Below, piece by piece: positions 41,301 to 55,052 of a stretch of 64,000 nt of DNA. The notes below the pieces were generated by a model. It had not been told where the DNA came from, did no database searches, and was given only the letters and a program-made list of their open reading frames with translations. Both the position numbers and the translations under genes were made by a program. Source of the DNA: Archivesica marissinica (Eukaryota; Mollusca; Bivalvia; Venerida; Vesicomyidae); the NCBI GenBank assembly GCA_014843695.1, contig CM026393.1:6844033-6908032 (forward strand). The letters are read 5' to 3'. Position 1 is the stretch's first letter. Each line of letters begins with the position of its first letter.

Positions 41301-44300
41301 CGTTGTATGATATAATACTATCATCCGTATCGTCGTAACCTTAACCCTCCCGTTGTATGATATAATACTATCATATCTATCGTCGTAACCTTAACCCTCC
41401 CGTTGTATGATATAATACTATCATATCTATCGTCGTAACCTTAACCCTCCCGTTGTATGATATAATACTATCATCCGTATCGTCGTAACCTTAACCCTCC
41501 CGTTGTATGATATAATACTATCATATCTATCGTCGTAACCTTAACCCTCCCGTTGTATGATATAATACTATTATCCGTATCGTCGTAACCTTAACCCTCC
41601 CGTTGTATGATATAATACTATCATATATATCGTCGTAACCTTAACCCTCCCGTTGTATGATATAATACTATCATCCGTATCGTCGTAACCTTAACCCTCC
41701 CGTTGTATGATATAATACTATCATCCGTATCGTCGTAACCTTAACCCTCCCGTTGTATGATATAATACCATCCGTATCGTCGTAACCTTAACCCTCCCGT
41801 TGTATGATATAATACTATCATCCGTATCGTCGTAACCTTAACCCTCCCGTTGTATGATATAATACTATCATCCGTATCGTCGTAACCTTAACCCTCCCGT
41901 TGTATGATATAATACTATCATATCTATCGTCGTAACCTTAACCCTTCCGTTGTATGATATAATACTATCATATCTATCGTCGTAACCTTAACCCTCCCGT
42001 TGTATGATATAATACTATCATATCTATCGTCGTAACCTTAACCCTCCCGTTGTATGATATAATACTATCATATCTATCGTCGTAACCTTAACCCTCCCGT
42101 TGTATGATATAATACTATCATCCGTATCGTCGTAACCTTAACCCTCCCGTTGTATGATATAATACTATCATCTGTATCGTCGTAACCTTAACCCTCCCGT
42201 TGTATGATATAATACTATCATCCGTATCGTCGTAACCTTAACCCTCCCGTTGTATGATATAATACTATCATCCGTATCGTCGTAACCTTAACCCTCCCGT
42301 TGTATGATATAATACCATCCGTATCGTCGTAACCTTAACCCTCCCGTTGTATGATATAATACTATCATATCTATCGTCGTAACCTTAACCCTCCCGTTGT
42401 ATGATATAATACTATCATCCGTATCGTCGTAACCTTAACCCTCCCGTTGTATGATATAATACTATCATATCTATCGTCGTAACCTTAACCCTCCCGTTGT
42501 ATGATATAATACTATCATCCGTATCGTCGTAACCTTAACCCTCCCGTTGTATGATATAATACTATCATATCTATCGTCGTAACCTTAACCCTCCCGTTGT
42601 ATGATATAATACTATCATCCGTATCGTCGTAACCTTAACCCTCCCGTTGTATGATATAATACTATCATCCGTATCGTCGTAACCTTAACCCTTCCGTTGT
42701 ATGATATAATACTATCATCCGTATCGTCGTAACCTTAACCCTCCCGTTGTATGATATAATACTATCATATCTATCGTCGTAACCTTAACCCTCCCGTTGT
42801 ATGATATAATACTATCATATCTATCGTCGTAACCTTAACCCTCCCGTTGTATGATATAATACTATCATCCGTATCGTCGTAACCTTAACCCTCCCGTTGT
42901 ATGATATAATACTATCATATCTATCGTCGTAACCTTAACCCTCCCGTTGTATGATATAATACTATCATATCTATCGTCGTAACCTTAACCCTCCCGTTGT
43001 ATGATATAATACTATCATATCTATCGTCGTAACCTTAACCCTCCCGTTGTATGATATAATACTATCATATCTATCGTCGTAACCTTAACCCTCCCGTTGT
43101 ATGATATAATACTATCATCCGTATCGTCGTAACCTTAACCCTCCCGTTGTATGATATAATACTATCATCCGTATCGTCGTAACCTTAACCCTCCCGTTGT
43201 ATGATATAATACTATCATATATCGTCGTAACCTTAACCCTCCGTTGTATGATATAATACTATATCGTATCGTCGTAACCTTAACCCTCCCGTTGTATGAT
43301 ATAATACTATCATATCTATCGTCGTAACCTTAACCCTCCCGTTGTATGATATAATACTATCATCCGTATCGTCGTAACCTTAACCCTCCCGTTGTATGAT
43401 ATAATACTATCATATCTATCGTCGTAACCTTAACCCTCCCGTTGTATGATATAATACTATCATCCGTATCGTCGTAACCTTAACCCTCCCGTTGTATGAT
43501 ATAATACTATCATATCTATCGTCGTAACCTTAACCCTCCCGTTGTATGATATAATACTATCATCCGTATCGTCGTAACCAACCCTCCCGTTGTATGATAT
43601 AATATCCTTAACCCTCCCGTTGTATGATATAATACTATCATCCGTATCGTCGTAACCTTAACCCTCCCGTTGTATGATATAATACTATCATATCTATCGT
43701 CGTAACCTTAACCCTCCCGTTGTATGATATAATACTATCATATCTATGTCGTAACCTTAACCCTCCCGTTGTATGATATAATATACTCCGTATCGTCGTA
43801 ACCTTAACCCTCCCGTTGTATGATATAATACTATCATATTATCGTCGTAACCTTAACCCTCCCGTTGTATGATATAATACATCCGTATCGTCGTAACCTT
43901 AACCCTCCCGTTGTATGATATAATACTATCATATGTATCGTCGTAACCTTAACCCTCCCGTTGTATGATATAATACTATCATCCGTATCGTCGTAACCTT
44001 AACCCTCCCGTTGTATGATATAATACTATCATATCTATCGTCGTAACCTTAACCCTCGTTGTATGATATAATACTATCATTATCGTGTAACCTTAACCCT
44101 CCGTTGTATGATATAATACTATCATATTATCGTCGTAACCTTAACCTCCCGTTGTATGATATAATACTATCATCGTATCGTCGTAACCTTAACCCTCCCG
44201 TTGTATGATATAATACTATCATATCTATCGTCGTAACCTTAACCCTCCCGTTGTATGATATAATACTATCATATCTATCGTCGTAACCTTAACCCTCCCG

Positions 44301-47300
44301 TTGTATGATATAATACTATCATATGTATCGTCGTAACCTTAACCCTCCCGTTGTATGATATAATACTATCATATCTATCGTCGTAACCTTAACCCTCCCG
44401 TTGTATGATATAATACTATCATATCTATCGTCGTAACCTTAACCCTCCCGTTGTATGATATAATACTATCATATCTATCGTCGTAACCTTAACCCTCCCG
44501 TTGTATGATATAATACTATCATATCTATCGTCGTAACCTTAACCCTCCCGTTGTATGATATAATACTATCATCCGTATCGTCGTAACCTTAACCCTCCCG
44601 TTGTATGATATAATACTATCATATCTATCGTCGTAACCTTAACCCTCCCGTTGTATGATATAATACTATCATCCGTATCGTCGTAACCTTAACCCTCCCG
44701 TTGTATGATATAATACTATCATCCGTATCGTCGTAACCTTAACCCTCCCGTTGTATGATATAATACTATCATCCGTATCGTCGTAACCTTAACCCTCCCG
44801 TTGTATGATATAATACTATCATATCTATCGTCGTAACCTTAACCCTCCCGTTGTATGATATAATACTATCATATCTATCGTCGTAACCTTAACCCTCCCG
44901 TTGTATGATATAATACTATCATCCGTATCGTCGTAACCTTAACCCTCCCGTTGTATGATATAATACTATCATCCGTATCGTCGTAACCTTAACCCTCCCG
45001 TTGTATGATATAATACTATCATCCGTATCGTCGTAACCTTAACCCTTCCGTTGTATGATATAATACTATCATCCGTATCGTCGTAACCTTAACCCTCCCG
45101 TTGTATGATATAATACTATCATCCGTATCGTCGTAACCTTAACCCTCCCGTTGTATGATATAATACTATCATATCTATCGTCGTAACCTTAACCCTCCCG
45201 TTGTATGATATAATACTATCATCCGTATCGTCGTAACCTTAACCCTCCCGTTGTATGATATAATACTATCATATCTATCGTCGTAACCTTAACCCTCCCG
45301 TTGTATGATATAATACTATCATCCGTATCGTCGTAACCTTAACCCTCCCGTTGTATGATATAATACTATCATATCTATCGTCGTAACCTTAACCCTCCCG
45401 TTGTATGATATAATACTATCATATCTATCGTCGTAACCTTAACCCTCCCGTTGTATGATATAATACTATCATATCTATCGTCGTAACCTTAACCCTCCCG
45501 TTGTATGATATAATACTATCATATCTATCGTCGTAACCTTAACCCTCCCGTTGTATGATATAATACTATCATCCGTATCGTCGTAACCTTAACCCTCCCG
45601 TTGTATGATATAATACTATCATCCGTATCGTCGTAACCTTAACCCTCCCGTTGTATGATATAATACTATCATCCGTATCGTCGTAACCTTAACCCTCCCG
45701 TTGTATGATATAATACTATCATATCTATCGTCGTAACCTTAACCCTCCCGTTGTATGATATAATACTATCATATCTATCGTCGTAACCTTAACCCTCCCG
45801 TTGTATGATATAATACTATCATCCGTATCGTCGTAACCTTAACCCTCCCGTTGTATGATATAATACTATCATCCGTATCGTCGTAACCTTAACCCTCCCG
45901 TTGTATGATATAATACTATCATCCGTATCGTCGTAACCTTAACCCTCCCGTTGTATGATATAATACTATCATCCGTATCGTCGTAACCTTAACCCTCCCG
46001 TTGTATGATATAATACTATCATATCTATCGTCGTAACCTTAACCCTCCCGTTGTATGATATAATACTATCATCCGTATCGTCGTAACCTTAACCCTCCCG
46101 TTGTATGATATAATACTATCATATCTATCGTCGTAACCTTAACCCTCCCGTTGTATGATATAATACTATCATCCGTATCGTCGTAACCTTAACCCTCCCG
46201 TTGTATGATATAATACTATCATATGTATCGTCGTAACCTTAACCCTCCCGTTGTATGATATAATACTATCATCCGTATCGTCGTAACCTTAACCCTCCCG
46301 TTGTATGATATAATACTATCATATCTATCGTCGTAACCTTAACCCTCCCGTTGTATGATATAATACTATCATATCTATCGTCGTAACCTTAACCCTCCCG
46401 TTGTATGATATAATACTATCATATCTATCGTCGTAACCTTAACCCTCCCGTTGTATGATATAATACTATCATCCGTATCGTCGTAACCTTAACCCTCCCG
46501 TTGTATGATATAATACTATCATATCTATCGTCGTAACCTTAACCCTCCCGTTGTATGATATAATACTATCATATCTATCGTCGTAACCTTAACCCTCCCG
46601 TTGTATGATATAATACTATCATCCGTATCGTCGTAACCTTAACCCTCCCGTTGTATGATATAATACTATCATCCGTATCGTCGTAACCTTAACCCTCCCG
46701 TTGTATGATATAATACTATCATCCGTATCGTCGTAACCTTAACCCTCCCGTTGTATGATATAATACTATCATCCGTATCGTCGTAACCTTAACCCTCCCG
46801 TTGTATGATATAATACTATCATCCGTATCGTCGTAACCTTAACCCTCCCGTTGTATGATATAATACTATCATCCGTATCGTCGTAACCTTAACCCTCCCG
46901 TTGTATGATATAATACTATCATCCGTATCGTCGTAACCTTAACCCTCCCGTTGTATGATATAATACTATCATATCTATCGTCGTAACCTTAACCCTCCCG
47001 TTGTATGATATAATACTATCATCCGTATCGTCGTAACCTTAACCCTCCCGTTGTATGATATAATACTATCATCCGTATCGTCGTAACCTTAACCCTCCCG
47101 TTGTATGATATAATACTATCATATCTATCGTCGTAACCTTAACCCTCCCGTTGTATGATATAATACTATCATATCTATCGTCGTAACCTTAACCCTCCCG
47201 TTGTATGATATAATACTATCATCCGTATCGTCGTAACCTTAACCCTCCCGTTGTATGATATAATACTATCATCCGTATCGTCGTAACCTTAACCCTCCCG

Positions 47301-50300
47301 TTGTATGATATAATACTATCATCCGTATCGTCGTAACCTTAACCCTCCCGTTGTATGATATAATACTATCATCCGTATCGTCGTAACCTTAACCCTCCCG
47401 TTGTATGATATAATACTATCATCCGTATCGTCGTAACCTTAACCCTCCCGTTGTATGATATAATACTATCATATCTATCGTCGTAACCTTAACCCTCCCG
47501 TTGTATGATATAATACTATCATCCGTATCGTCGTAACCTTAACCCTCCCGTTGTATGATATAATACTATCATCCGTATCGTCGTAACCTTAACCCTCCCG
47601 TTGTATGATATAATACTATCATCCGTATCGTCGTAACCTTAACCCTCCCGTTGTATGATATAATACTATCATCCGTATCGTCGTAACCTTAACCCTCCCG
47701 TTGTATGATATAATACTATCATATCTATCGTCGTAACCTTAACCCTCCCGTTGTATGATATAATACTATCATATCTATCGTCGTAACCTTAACCCTCCCG
47801 TTGTATGATATAATACTATCATCCGTATCGTCGTAACCTTAACCCTCCCGTTGTATGATATAATACTATCATCCGTATCGTCGTAACCTTAACCCTCCCG
47901 TTGTATGATATAATACTATCATATCTATCGTCGTAACCTTAACCCTCCCGTTGTATGATATAATACTATCATATCTATCGTCGTAACCTTAACCCTCCCG
48001 TTGTATGATATAATACTATCATCCGTATCGTCGTAACCTTAACCCTCCCGTTGTATGATATAATACTATCATATCTATCGTCGTAACCTTAACCCTCCCG
48101 TTGTATGATATAATACTATCATATCTATCGTCGTAACCTTAACCCTCCCGTTGTATGATATAATACTATCATCCGTATCGTCGTAACCTTAACCCTCCCG
48201 TTGTATGATATAATACTATCATATCTATCGTCGTAACCTTAACCCTCCCGTTGTATGATATAATACTATCATCCGTATCGTCGTAACCTTAACCCTCCCG
48301 TTGTATGATATAATACTATCATCTCTATCGTCGTAACCTTAACCCTCCCGTTGTATGATATAATACTATCATATCTATCGTCGTAACCTTAACCCTCCCG
48401 TTGTATGATATAATACTATCATATCTATCGTCGTAACCTTAACCCTCCCGTTGTATGATATAATACTATCATCCGTATCGTCGTAACCTTAACCCTCCCG
48501 TTGTATGATATAATACTATCATCCGTATCGTCGTAACCTTAACCCTCCCGTTGTATGATATAATACTATCATATCTATCGTCGTAACCTTAACCCTCCCG
48601 TTGTATGATATAATACTATCATCCGTATCGTCGTAACCTTAACCCTCCCGTTGTATGATATAATACTATCATCCGTATCGTCGTAACCTTAACCCTCCCG
48701 TTGTATGATATAATACTATCATATCTATCGTCGTAACCTTAACCCTCCCGTTGTATGATATAATACTATCATCCGTATCGTCGTAACCTTAACCCTCCCG
48801 TTGTATGATATAATACTATCATATCTATCGTCGTAACCTTAACCCTCCCGTTGTATGATATAATACTATCATCCGTATCGTCGTAACCTTAACCCTCCCG
48901 TTGTATGATATAATACTATCATATCTATCGTCGTAACCTTAACCCTCCCGTTGTATGATATAATACTATCATCCGTATCGTCGTAACCTTAACCCTCCCG
49001 TTGTATGATATAATACTATCATATCTATCGTCGTAACCTTAACCCTCCCGTTGTATGATATAATACTATCATCCGTATCGTCGTAACCTTAACCCTCCCG
49101 TTGTATGATATAATACTATCATATCTATCGTCGTAACCTTAACCCTCCCGTTGTATGATATAATACTATCATATCTATCGTCGTAACCTTAACCCTCCCG
49201 TTGTATGATATAATACTATCATACCTATCGTCGTAACCTTAACCCTCCCGTTGTATGATATAATACTATCATACCTATCGTCGTAACCTTAACCCTCCCG
49301 TTGTATGATATAATACTATCATATCTATCGTCGTAACCTTAACCCTCCCGTTGTATGATATAATACTATCATATGTATCGTCGTAACCTTAACCCTCCCG
49401 TTGTATGATATAATACTATCATCCGTATCGTCGTAACCTTAACCCTCCCGTTGTATGATATAATACTATCATCCGTATCGTCGTAACCTTAACCCTCCCG
49501 TTGTATGATATAATACTATCATCCGTATCGTCGTAACCTTAACCCTCCCGTTGTATGATATAATACTATCATCCGTATCGTCGTAACCTTAACCCTCCCG
49601 TTGTATGATATAATACTATCATATCTATCGTCGTAACCTTAACCCTCCCGTTGTATGATATAATACTATCATCCGTATCGTCGTAACCTTAACCCTCCCG
49701 TTGTATGATATAATACTATCATCCGTATCGTCGTAACCTTAACCCTCCCGTTGTATGATATAATACTATCATATCTATCGTCGTAACCTTAACCCTCCCG
49801 TTGTATGATATAATACTATCATATCTATCGTCGTAACCTTAACCCTCCCGTTGTATGATATAATACTATCATATCTATCGTCGTAACCTTAACCCTCCCG
49901 TTGTATGATATAATACTATCATCCGTATCGTCGTAACCTTAACCCTCCCGTTGTATGATATAATACTATCATATCTATCGTCGTAACCTTAACCCTCCCG
50001 TTGTATGATATAATACTATCATCCGTATCGTCGTAACCTTAACCCTCCCGTTGTATGATATAATACTATCATATCTATCGTCGTAACCTTAACCCTCCCG
50101 TTGTATGATATAATACTATCATCCGTATCGTCGTAACCTTAACCCTCCCGTTGTATGATATAATACTATCATCCGTATCGTCGTAACCTTAACCCTCCCG
50201 TTGTATGATATAATACTATCATATCTATCGTCGTAACCTTAACCCTCCCGTTGTATGATATAATACTATCATACCTATCGTCGTAACCTTAACCCTCCCG

Positions 50301-51337
50301 TTGTATGATATAATACTATCATATCTATCGTCGTAACCTTAACCCTCCCGTTGTATGATATAATACTATCATACCTATCGTCGTAACCTTAACCCTCCCG
50401 TTGTATGATATAATACTATCATACCTATCGTCGTAACCTTAACCCTCCCGTTGTATGATATAATACTATCATATCTATCGTCGTAACCTTAACCCTCCCG
50501 TTGTATGATATAATACTATCATATCTATCGTCGTAACCTTAACCCTCCCGTTGTATGATATAATACTATCATCCGTATCGTCGTAACCTTAACCCTCCCG
50601 TTGTATGATATAATACTATCATCCGTATCGTCGTAACCTTAACCCTCCCGTTGTATGATATAATACTATCATATCTATCGTCGTAACCTTAACCCTCCCG
50701 TTGTATGATATAATACTATCATCCGTATCGTCGTAACCTTAACCCTCCCGTTGTATGATATAATACTATCATATCTATCGTCGTAACCTTAACCCTCCCG
50801 TTGTATGATATAATACTATCATCCGTATCGTCGTAACCTTAACCCTCCCGTTGTATGATATAATACTATCATATCTATCGTCGTAACCTTAACCCTCCCG
50901 TTGTATGATATAATACTATCATCCGTATCGTCGTAACCTTAACCCTCCCGTTGTATGATATAATACTATCATATCTATCGTCGTAACCTTAACCCTCCCG
51001 TTGTATGATATAATACTATCATCCGTATCGTCGTAACCTTAACCCTCCCGTTGTATGATATAATACTATCATATCTATCGTCGTAACCTTAACCCTCCCG
51101 TTGTATGATATAATACTATCATCCGTATCGTCGTAACCTTAACCCTCCCGTTGTATGATATAATACTATCATATCTATCGTCGTAACCTTAACCCTCCCG
51201 TTGTATGATATAATACTATCATCCGTATCGTCGTAACCTTAACCCTTCCGTTGTATGATATAATACTATCATATCTATAGTCGTAACCGTAACCCTCCCG
51301 TTGTATGATATAATACTATCATCCGTATTGTCGTAAG
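38311..51337 (+). repeat. 50-bp satellite, ~260 units
   Basis: The unit is AACCTTAACCCTCCCGTTGT, ATGATATAATACTATCATCC, GTATCGTCGT. Two main variants differ at the end: ATCCGTATCG (A) and ATATCTATCG (B), with rarer ATACCTATCG and ATATGTATCG. From about 44281 to 51230 the 50-bp phase never slips (about 138 units). Before that, 46-49-bp units occur, with a dense cluster of short and broken units at 43215-44175. A and B alternate strictly at about 50650-51330, giving a 100-bp dimer. The array continues into the gap on the left. No frame of interest is open. Confidence 0.97.
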
Positions 51338-51346
51338 CCTTTAACA

Positions 51347-51650
51347 ACGATTTCATAAACCACGGTTCCATTAACAACGGTTCCATTAACCACGGTTCCA
51401 TTAACAACGGTTCCATTAACCACGGTTCCATTAACAACGGTTCCATTAACAACGGTTCCATTAACAACGGTTCCATTACGAACGGTTCCATTAACCACAG
51501 TTCCATTAACCAGGGTTCCATTAACAACGGTTCCATTAACAACGGTTCCATTAACAACGGTTCCATTAACCACGGGTCCATTAACAATGGTTCCATTAAC
51601 AACGGTTCCATTAACCACGGTTCCATTAACCACGGTTCCATTAACCAACT
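51347..51650 (+). repeat. 15-bp minisatellite, ~20 units
   Basis: The unit is CGGTTCCATTAACAA, with CAC for AAC in about a third of units. The exact 15-bp period explains the minus-strand frames rich in Met-Glu-Pro-Leu-Leu and Val-Val-Asn-Gly-Thr. Confidence 0.93.
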
Positions 51651-51689
51651 GTTGCATTCATCTACTGTCATCAATATTACCCTCATTGG

Positions 51690-53040
51690 AATCGTGCACG
51701 TTTGGGATCAGATAGACGCTAGCCGCTAAACGTGCACGTTTGGGATCAGATAGACTCTGGCCGCTAAGCGTGCATGTTTGGGATCAGATAGATGCTAGCC
51801 GCTAAGCGTGTACGCTTGGGATCAGTTAGATGCTAGCTGCTAAGCGTGGATGTTTGGGATCAGATAGACGCTAGCTGCTAAGCTTGGATATTTGGGATCA
51901 AATAGATGCTAGCCGCTAAGCGTGGATGTTTGGGATCAGATAGACGCTAGCCGCTAAGCGTGCACGTTTTGGATCAGTTAGACGCTAGCCACTAAGCGTG
52001 CACGTTTGGGATCAGATAGATGTTAGCCGCTAAGCGTGCACGTTTAGGATCAGTTAGACGCTAGCCACTAAGCGTGCACGTTTGGGATCAGATAGATGTT
52101 AGCCGCTAAGTGTGCACGTTTGGGATCAGTTAGATGCTAGCCGCTAAGCGTGCACGTTTGGGATCAGATAGATGTTAGCCGCTAAGCGTGCACGTTTGGG
52201 ATCAGATAGATGCTAGCCGCTAAGCCTGCACGTTTAGGATCAGTTAGACGCTAGCCGCTAAGCGTGCACGTTTGTGATCAGTTAGACGCTAGCCACTAAG
52301 CGTGCATGTTTAGGATCAGTTAGATGCTAGCCGCTAAGCATGCACGATTAGGATAAGTTAGACGCTAGCCGCTAAGCGTGCACGTTTAGGATCAGTTAGA
52401 TGCTAGCCGCTAAGCGTGCACGTTTGGGATCAGATAGATGTTAGCCGCTAAGCGTGCACGTTTGGGATCAGATAGATGTTAGCCGCTAAGCGTGCACGTT
52501 TCGGATCAGTTAGACGCTAGCCGCTAAGCGTGCACGTTTGGGATCAGATAGACGCTAGCCGCTAAGCGTGCACGTTTGGGATCAGATAGACGTTAGCCGC
52601 TAAGCGTGCACGTTTCGGATCAGTTAGACGCTAGCCGCTAAGCGTGCACGTTTGGGATCAGATAGACGCTAGCCGCTAAGCATGCACGTTTGGGATCAGT
52701 TAGACGCTAGCCGCTAAGCGTGCACGTTTGGGATCATATAGATGTTAGCCGCTAAGCGTGCACGTTTGGGATCAGATAGATGTTAGCCGCTAAGCGTGCA
52801 CGTTTCGGATCAGTTAGATGCTAGCCGCTAAGCATGCACGTTTGTGATCAGATAGACGTTAGCCGCTAAGCGTGCACGTTTCGGATCAGTTAGATGCTAG
52901 CCGCTAAGCGTGCACGTTTGGGATCAGATATACCTTAGCCGCTAAGCGTGCACGTTTAGGATCAGTTAGACGCTAGCCGCTAAGCGTGCATGTTTGGGAT
53001 TAGTTAGACGATAGCCGCTAAGCGTGGACGTTTGAGATCA
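51690..53040 (+). repeat. 38-bp satellite, ~35 units
   Basis: The unit is GTGCACGTTTGGGATCAGAT then AGACGCTAGCCGCTAAGC. GTGCAC and GCTAGC are palindromes. Variants (GTTAGC, AGTTAGA, TTTCGG, TTTAGG) recur in short blocks. The unit is GC-richer than the neighbouring arrays. Confidence 0.95.
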
Positions 53041-53282
53041 ATCCTCAACGGCTGAGCGATAGTGTATCCCTCATTTGCAGTGAATTTGGGCGGACTGACC
53101 TATGTGAACTATAAGCACACACCATTTGGTCAAAAGGGGCTTCCGTGACCATATGCATTGTTGAGGTCGTTAACTTCAAACATTACTGAGTGAACTAAAA
53201 GGTTACTGAAAGTACAATAACACTAGCTTCATTAACCAACAGTTTAACCGTTATAATTTGAAAAAAAACTAAACCAATTTAG
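53041..53282. other. No gene seen
   Basis: Short non-repetitive stretch between the 38-bp satellite and the SINE. Confidence 0.4.
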
Positions 53283-53294
53283 AAAGTGCGTACA

Positions 53295-53610
53295 GACGGA
53301 TCTGTAGTCCAGTGGTAACACGCTGGATTGGTAATCCAGGGATCGTAGGTTCGATCCCCCGTCTGACCCTAATACAATTAACAGTCTTTCAGATGGGACG
53401 TTAAACCGAGGTCTCGTGTCGGTGCTTTACACCGTGCACGTAAAAGAACCAGAGGAGACTCTGGAACGGGTCTCTGTCTGTATCATTGCACTATCCTCCA
53501 ACAATCTAAAATGACTAATCTCTTCAGGAGGCGTCGCTCATATAGGCAACCGGTAGCGATGATAAATAAACGTAACCGGTAGCGACGATAAATAAACGTA
53601 AAACACACAC
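53295..53610 (+). mobile_element. S1 SINE, full length, 12-bp TSD
   Basis: The head starts near GGATCTGTAGTCCAGTGGTA, with anticodon arm CTGGA-TTGGTAA-TCCAG (Thr-like GGT) and B box GGTTCGATCCC. The body has GATGGGACGTTAAACCGAGG and GTCTCGTGTCGGTGCTTTAC. The tail contains GATAAATAAACGTAA twice. AAAGTGCGTACA flanks it exactly (53283-53294, 53611-53622). Intact boxes and a perfect target duplication suggest a fairly young insertion. It is the reference copy for the S1 family here. Confidence 0.9.
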
Positions 53611-53622
53611 AAAGTGCGTACA

Positions 53623-54260
53623 CATATGATCTTTACCCCTTTTGAACTTCATAATGTATAGGGGTCAAGTATCTAGAGGTCAGCGACATTCACCTGGCCA
53701 TAGAGCTGCGTTATATTTACGTTGTGTTGAATATACTATTTCGCGAAGAAGTTATTTTACATTTTGAGTTTCACAGGTGTATGTAGTTAGTTACATTATT
53801 TCATTTCTTTATTAAATATTGAATATTGAATCAACATTCGCATATCCATTACAATATAGTTCGACTTTTAGTCTGGTACTTTGAGCTCGAACATATCATA
53901 CAGACACATAATGAACGAATGTTTTCATCTCTCGCTGCATATTTGTCCCTACATGCCTCCTTCACCCAGCAACGGAATGACCCAGCACGATCCAATGCAA
54001 CGTCATACTAAATCTGTTCCGAGACATGGAATTATATTCAAATGATATTCCAAAGTGATTGATGAAGGAAAGAATGCTTTAAACATGCTGATGTGCTCTA
54101 ATACTGACAATGATTGATGATTTAACGTCTAGATTTCTATAATGTTGGTTACAGGAAATATGGCAATGATCACACGACTTGACTAATGGACCGTATATAG
54201 TATATACACACACAGAGGCTTGGGGTCTGGACAAGTGGTTTCGGGTTCGAAACAAAAAAA
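53623..54260. other. No gene seen
   Basis: Mostly unique sequence. A 61-codon frame at 53826-54011 has no recognisable motif. Confidence 0.4.
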
Positions 54261-54498
54261 ACAGTCAAAACTATTGTCCCGAGGTATCAGGGAAGACTAA
54301 CGGCCTCGGGCAACAGTTCGAAATGTCTTCCCTGGTTAGGCCGAGGGCAACAGTTCGAAATGTCTTCCCTGGTTAGGCCGAGGGCAACAGTTCGAAATGT
54401 CTTCCCTGATACCGAGGGACAATAGTTTTGACTGTAACGGCCGAGGGCAACAGTTCGAAATGTCTTCCCTGATACCGAGGGACAATAGTTTTGACTGT
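54261..54498. repeat. Foldback repeat with 37-bp inverted ends
   Basis: The left arm ACAGTCAAAACTATTGTCCC continues GAGGTATCAGGGAAGAC. Its exact or near-exact inverse occurs at 54399-54435 and again at 54462-54498. Between them CAACAGTTCGAAATGTCTTC repeats four times with a GGTTAGGCCGAGGG or GATACCGAGGG link. It interrupts the coding relic at 54499-54632. A related palindrome, CAACAGTTCGAACTGTTG, lies near 54949-54966. Confidence 0.8.
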
Positions 54499-54632
54499 TC
54501 CCCAAACACCCATGAAATAACTGTTTTATTACCTAATGCTTTAAAACGTTTTTTTGTACTCAGAGAGTCCCTATTTTCTAATAAACCATTGAGTTCATCC
54601 TCAGTCATATCTTCAAACCTAGTCTGGGCCAT
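54495..54632 (-). pseudogene. N-terminal relic, ZMYM/QRICH/KIAA1958-like
   Basis: On the minus strand a frame starts at ATG 54632-54630 with A at -3 and G at +4, a good animal start context. It reads MAQTRFEDMTEDELNGLLEN, RDSLSTKKRFKALGNKTVIS, WVFGEQ, then enters the foldback repeat. The pattern R-F-x-x-(M/L)-(T/S)-E-(D/E)-E-L-x-x-(L)-L-E-x-(K/R)-D-S-x-(S/N)-T-K-K resembles the opening of a large invertebrate family related to ZMYM, QRICH1 and KIAA1958, which carries a Crypton-derived DUF3504 domain. That link is from memory and unverified. The zone is acidic then basic, not low-complexity, and differs from every repeat nearby. The rest of the protein is not found on the far side of the foldback, so this is a truncated copy or an isolated first exon. 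Confidence 0.4.
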
Positions 54633-55052
54633 AATTCAAGATACATTTCTGTTTTTCCCAGTTTGTCGGCTGATGACTAATCAATCATCATTTGTAAACG
54701 CTTGGTTTTGGTCCAAAAGCCGGTACGCCGGTAAGTATGCAATAAAATACGGAAAGGAATTAATGAACGGAAAGGAGGGCTTCACATAATGTATATCGAT
54801 GACTTCAAGCGCAGTCAGAGCTAAAATGTATTTTTTACTTTGACTTCCATAACACCCTATTGCGCATCCTACTGCGCACAGTGAAAGCATACTCAGAGTA
54901 TGATTGGTTCAAAAGTCTAGTATGAAACAGTTCAAACTATTGCCCGGTCAACAGTTCGAACTGTTGCCCAGACCTGAGCGAAGGATAAAAAATGCAATGA
55001 AACAGGCAAAAATAACGAATTACAAGTTATATAGAGCATTAGGTAATAATAC
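54633..55052. other. No intact gene seen
   Basis: Upstream side of the coding relic. Contains GTTCAAACTATTGCCCGGTC and CAACAGTTCGAACTGTTG, words shared with the foldback repeat, so the foldback family extends here. Confidence 0.4.

Noticed and set aside
38311..51337. Telomeric repeat
   Set aside because: Each unit has one AACCCT word, but it is embedded in a 50-bp unit with no pure TTAGGG run.
51219..51686. 155-codon minus-strand frame rich in Met-Glu-Pro
   Set aside because: It reads the 15-bp minisatellite plus a piece of the 50-bp satellite.
53298..53369. tRNA-Thr gene
   Set aside because: The fold and boxes are good, but the sequence continues into a shared SINE body with a 12-bp target duplication; it is a SINE head. 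The heads at 1111-1184 and 33117 are the same.
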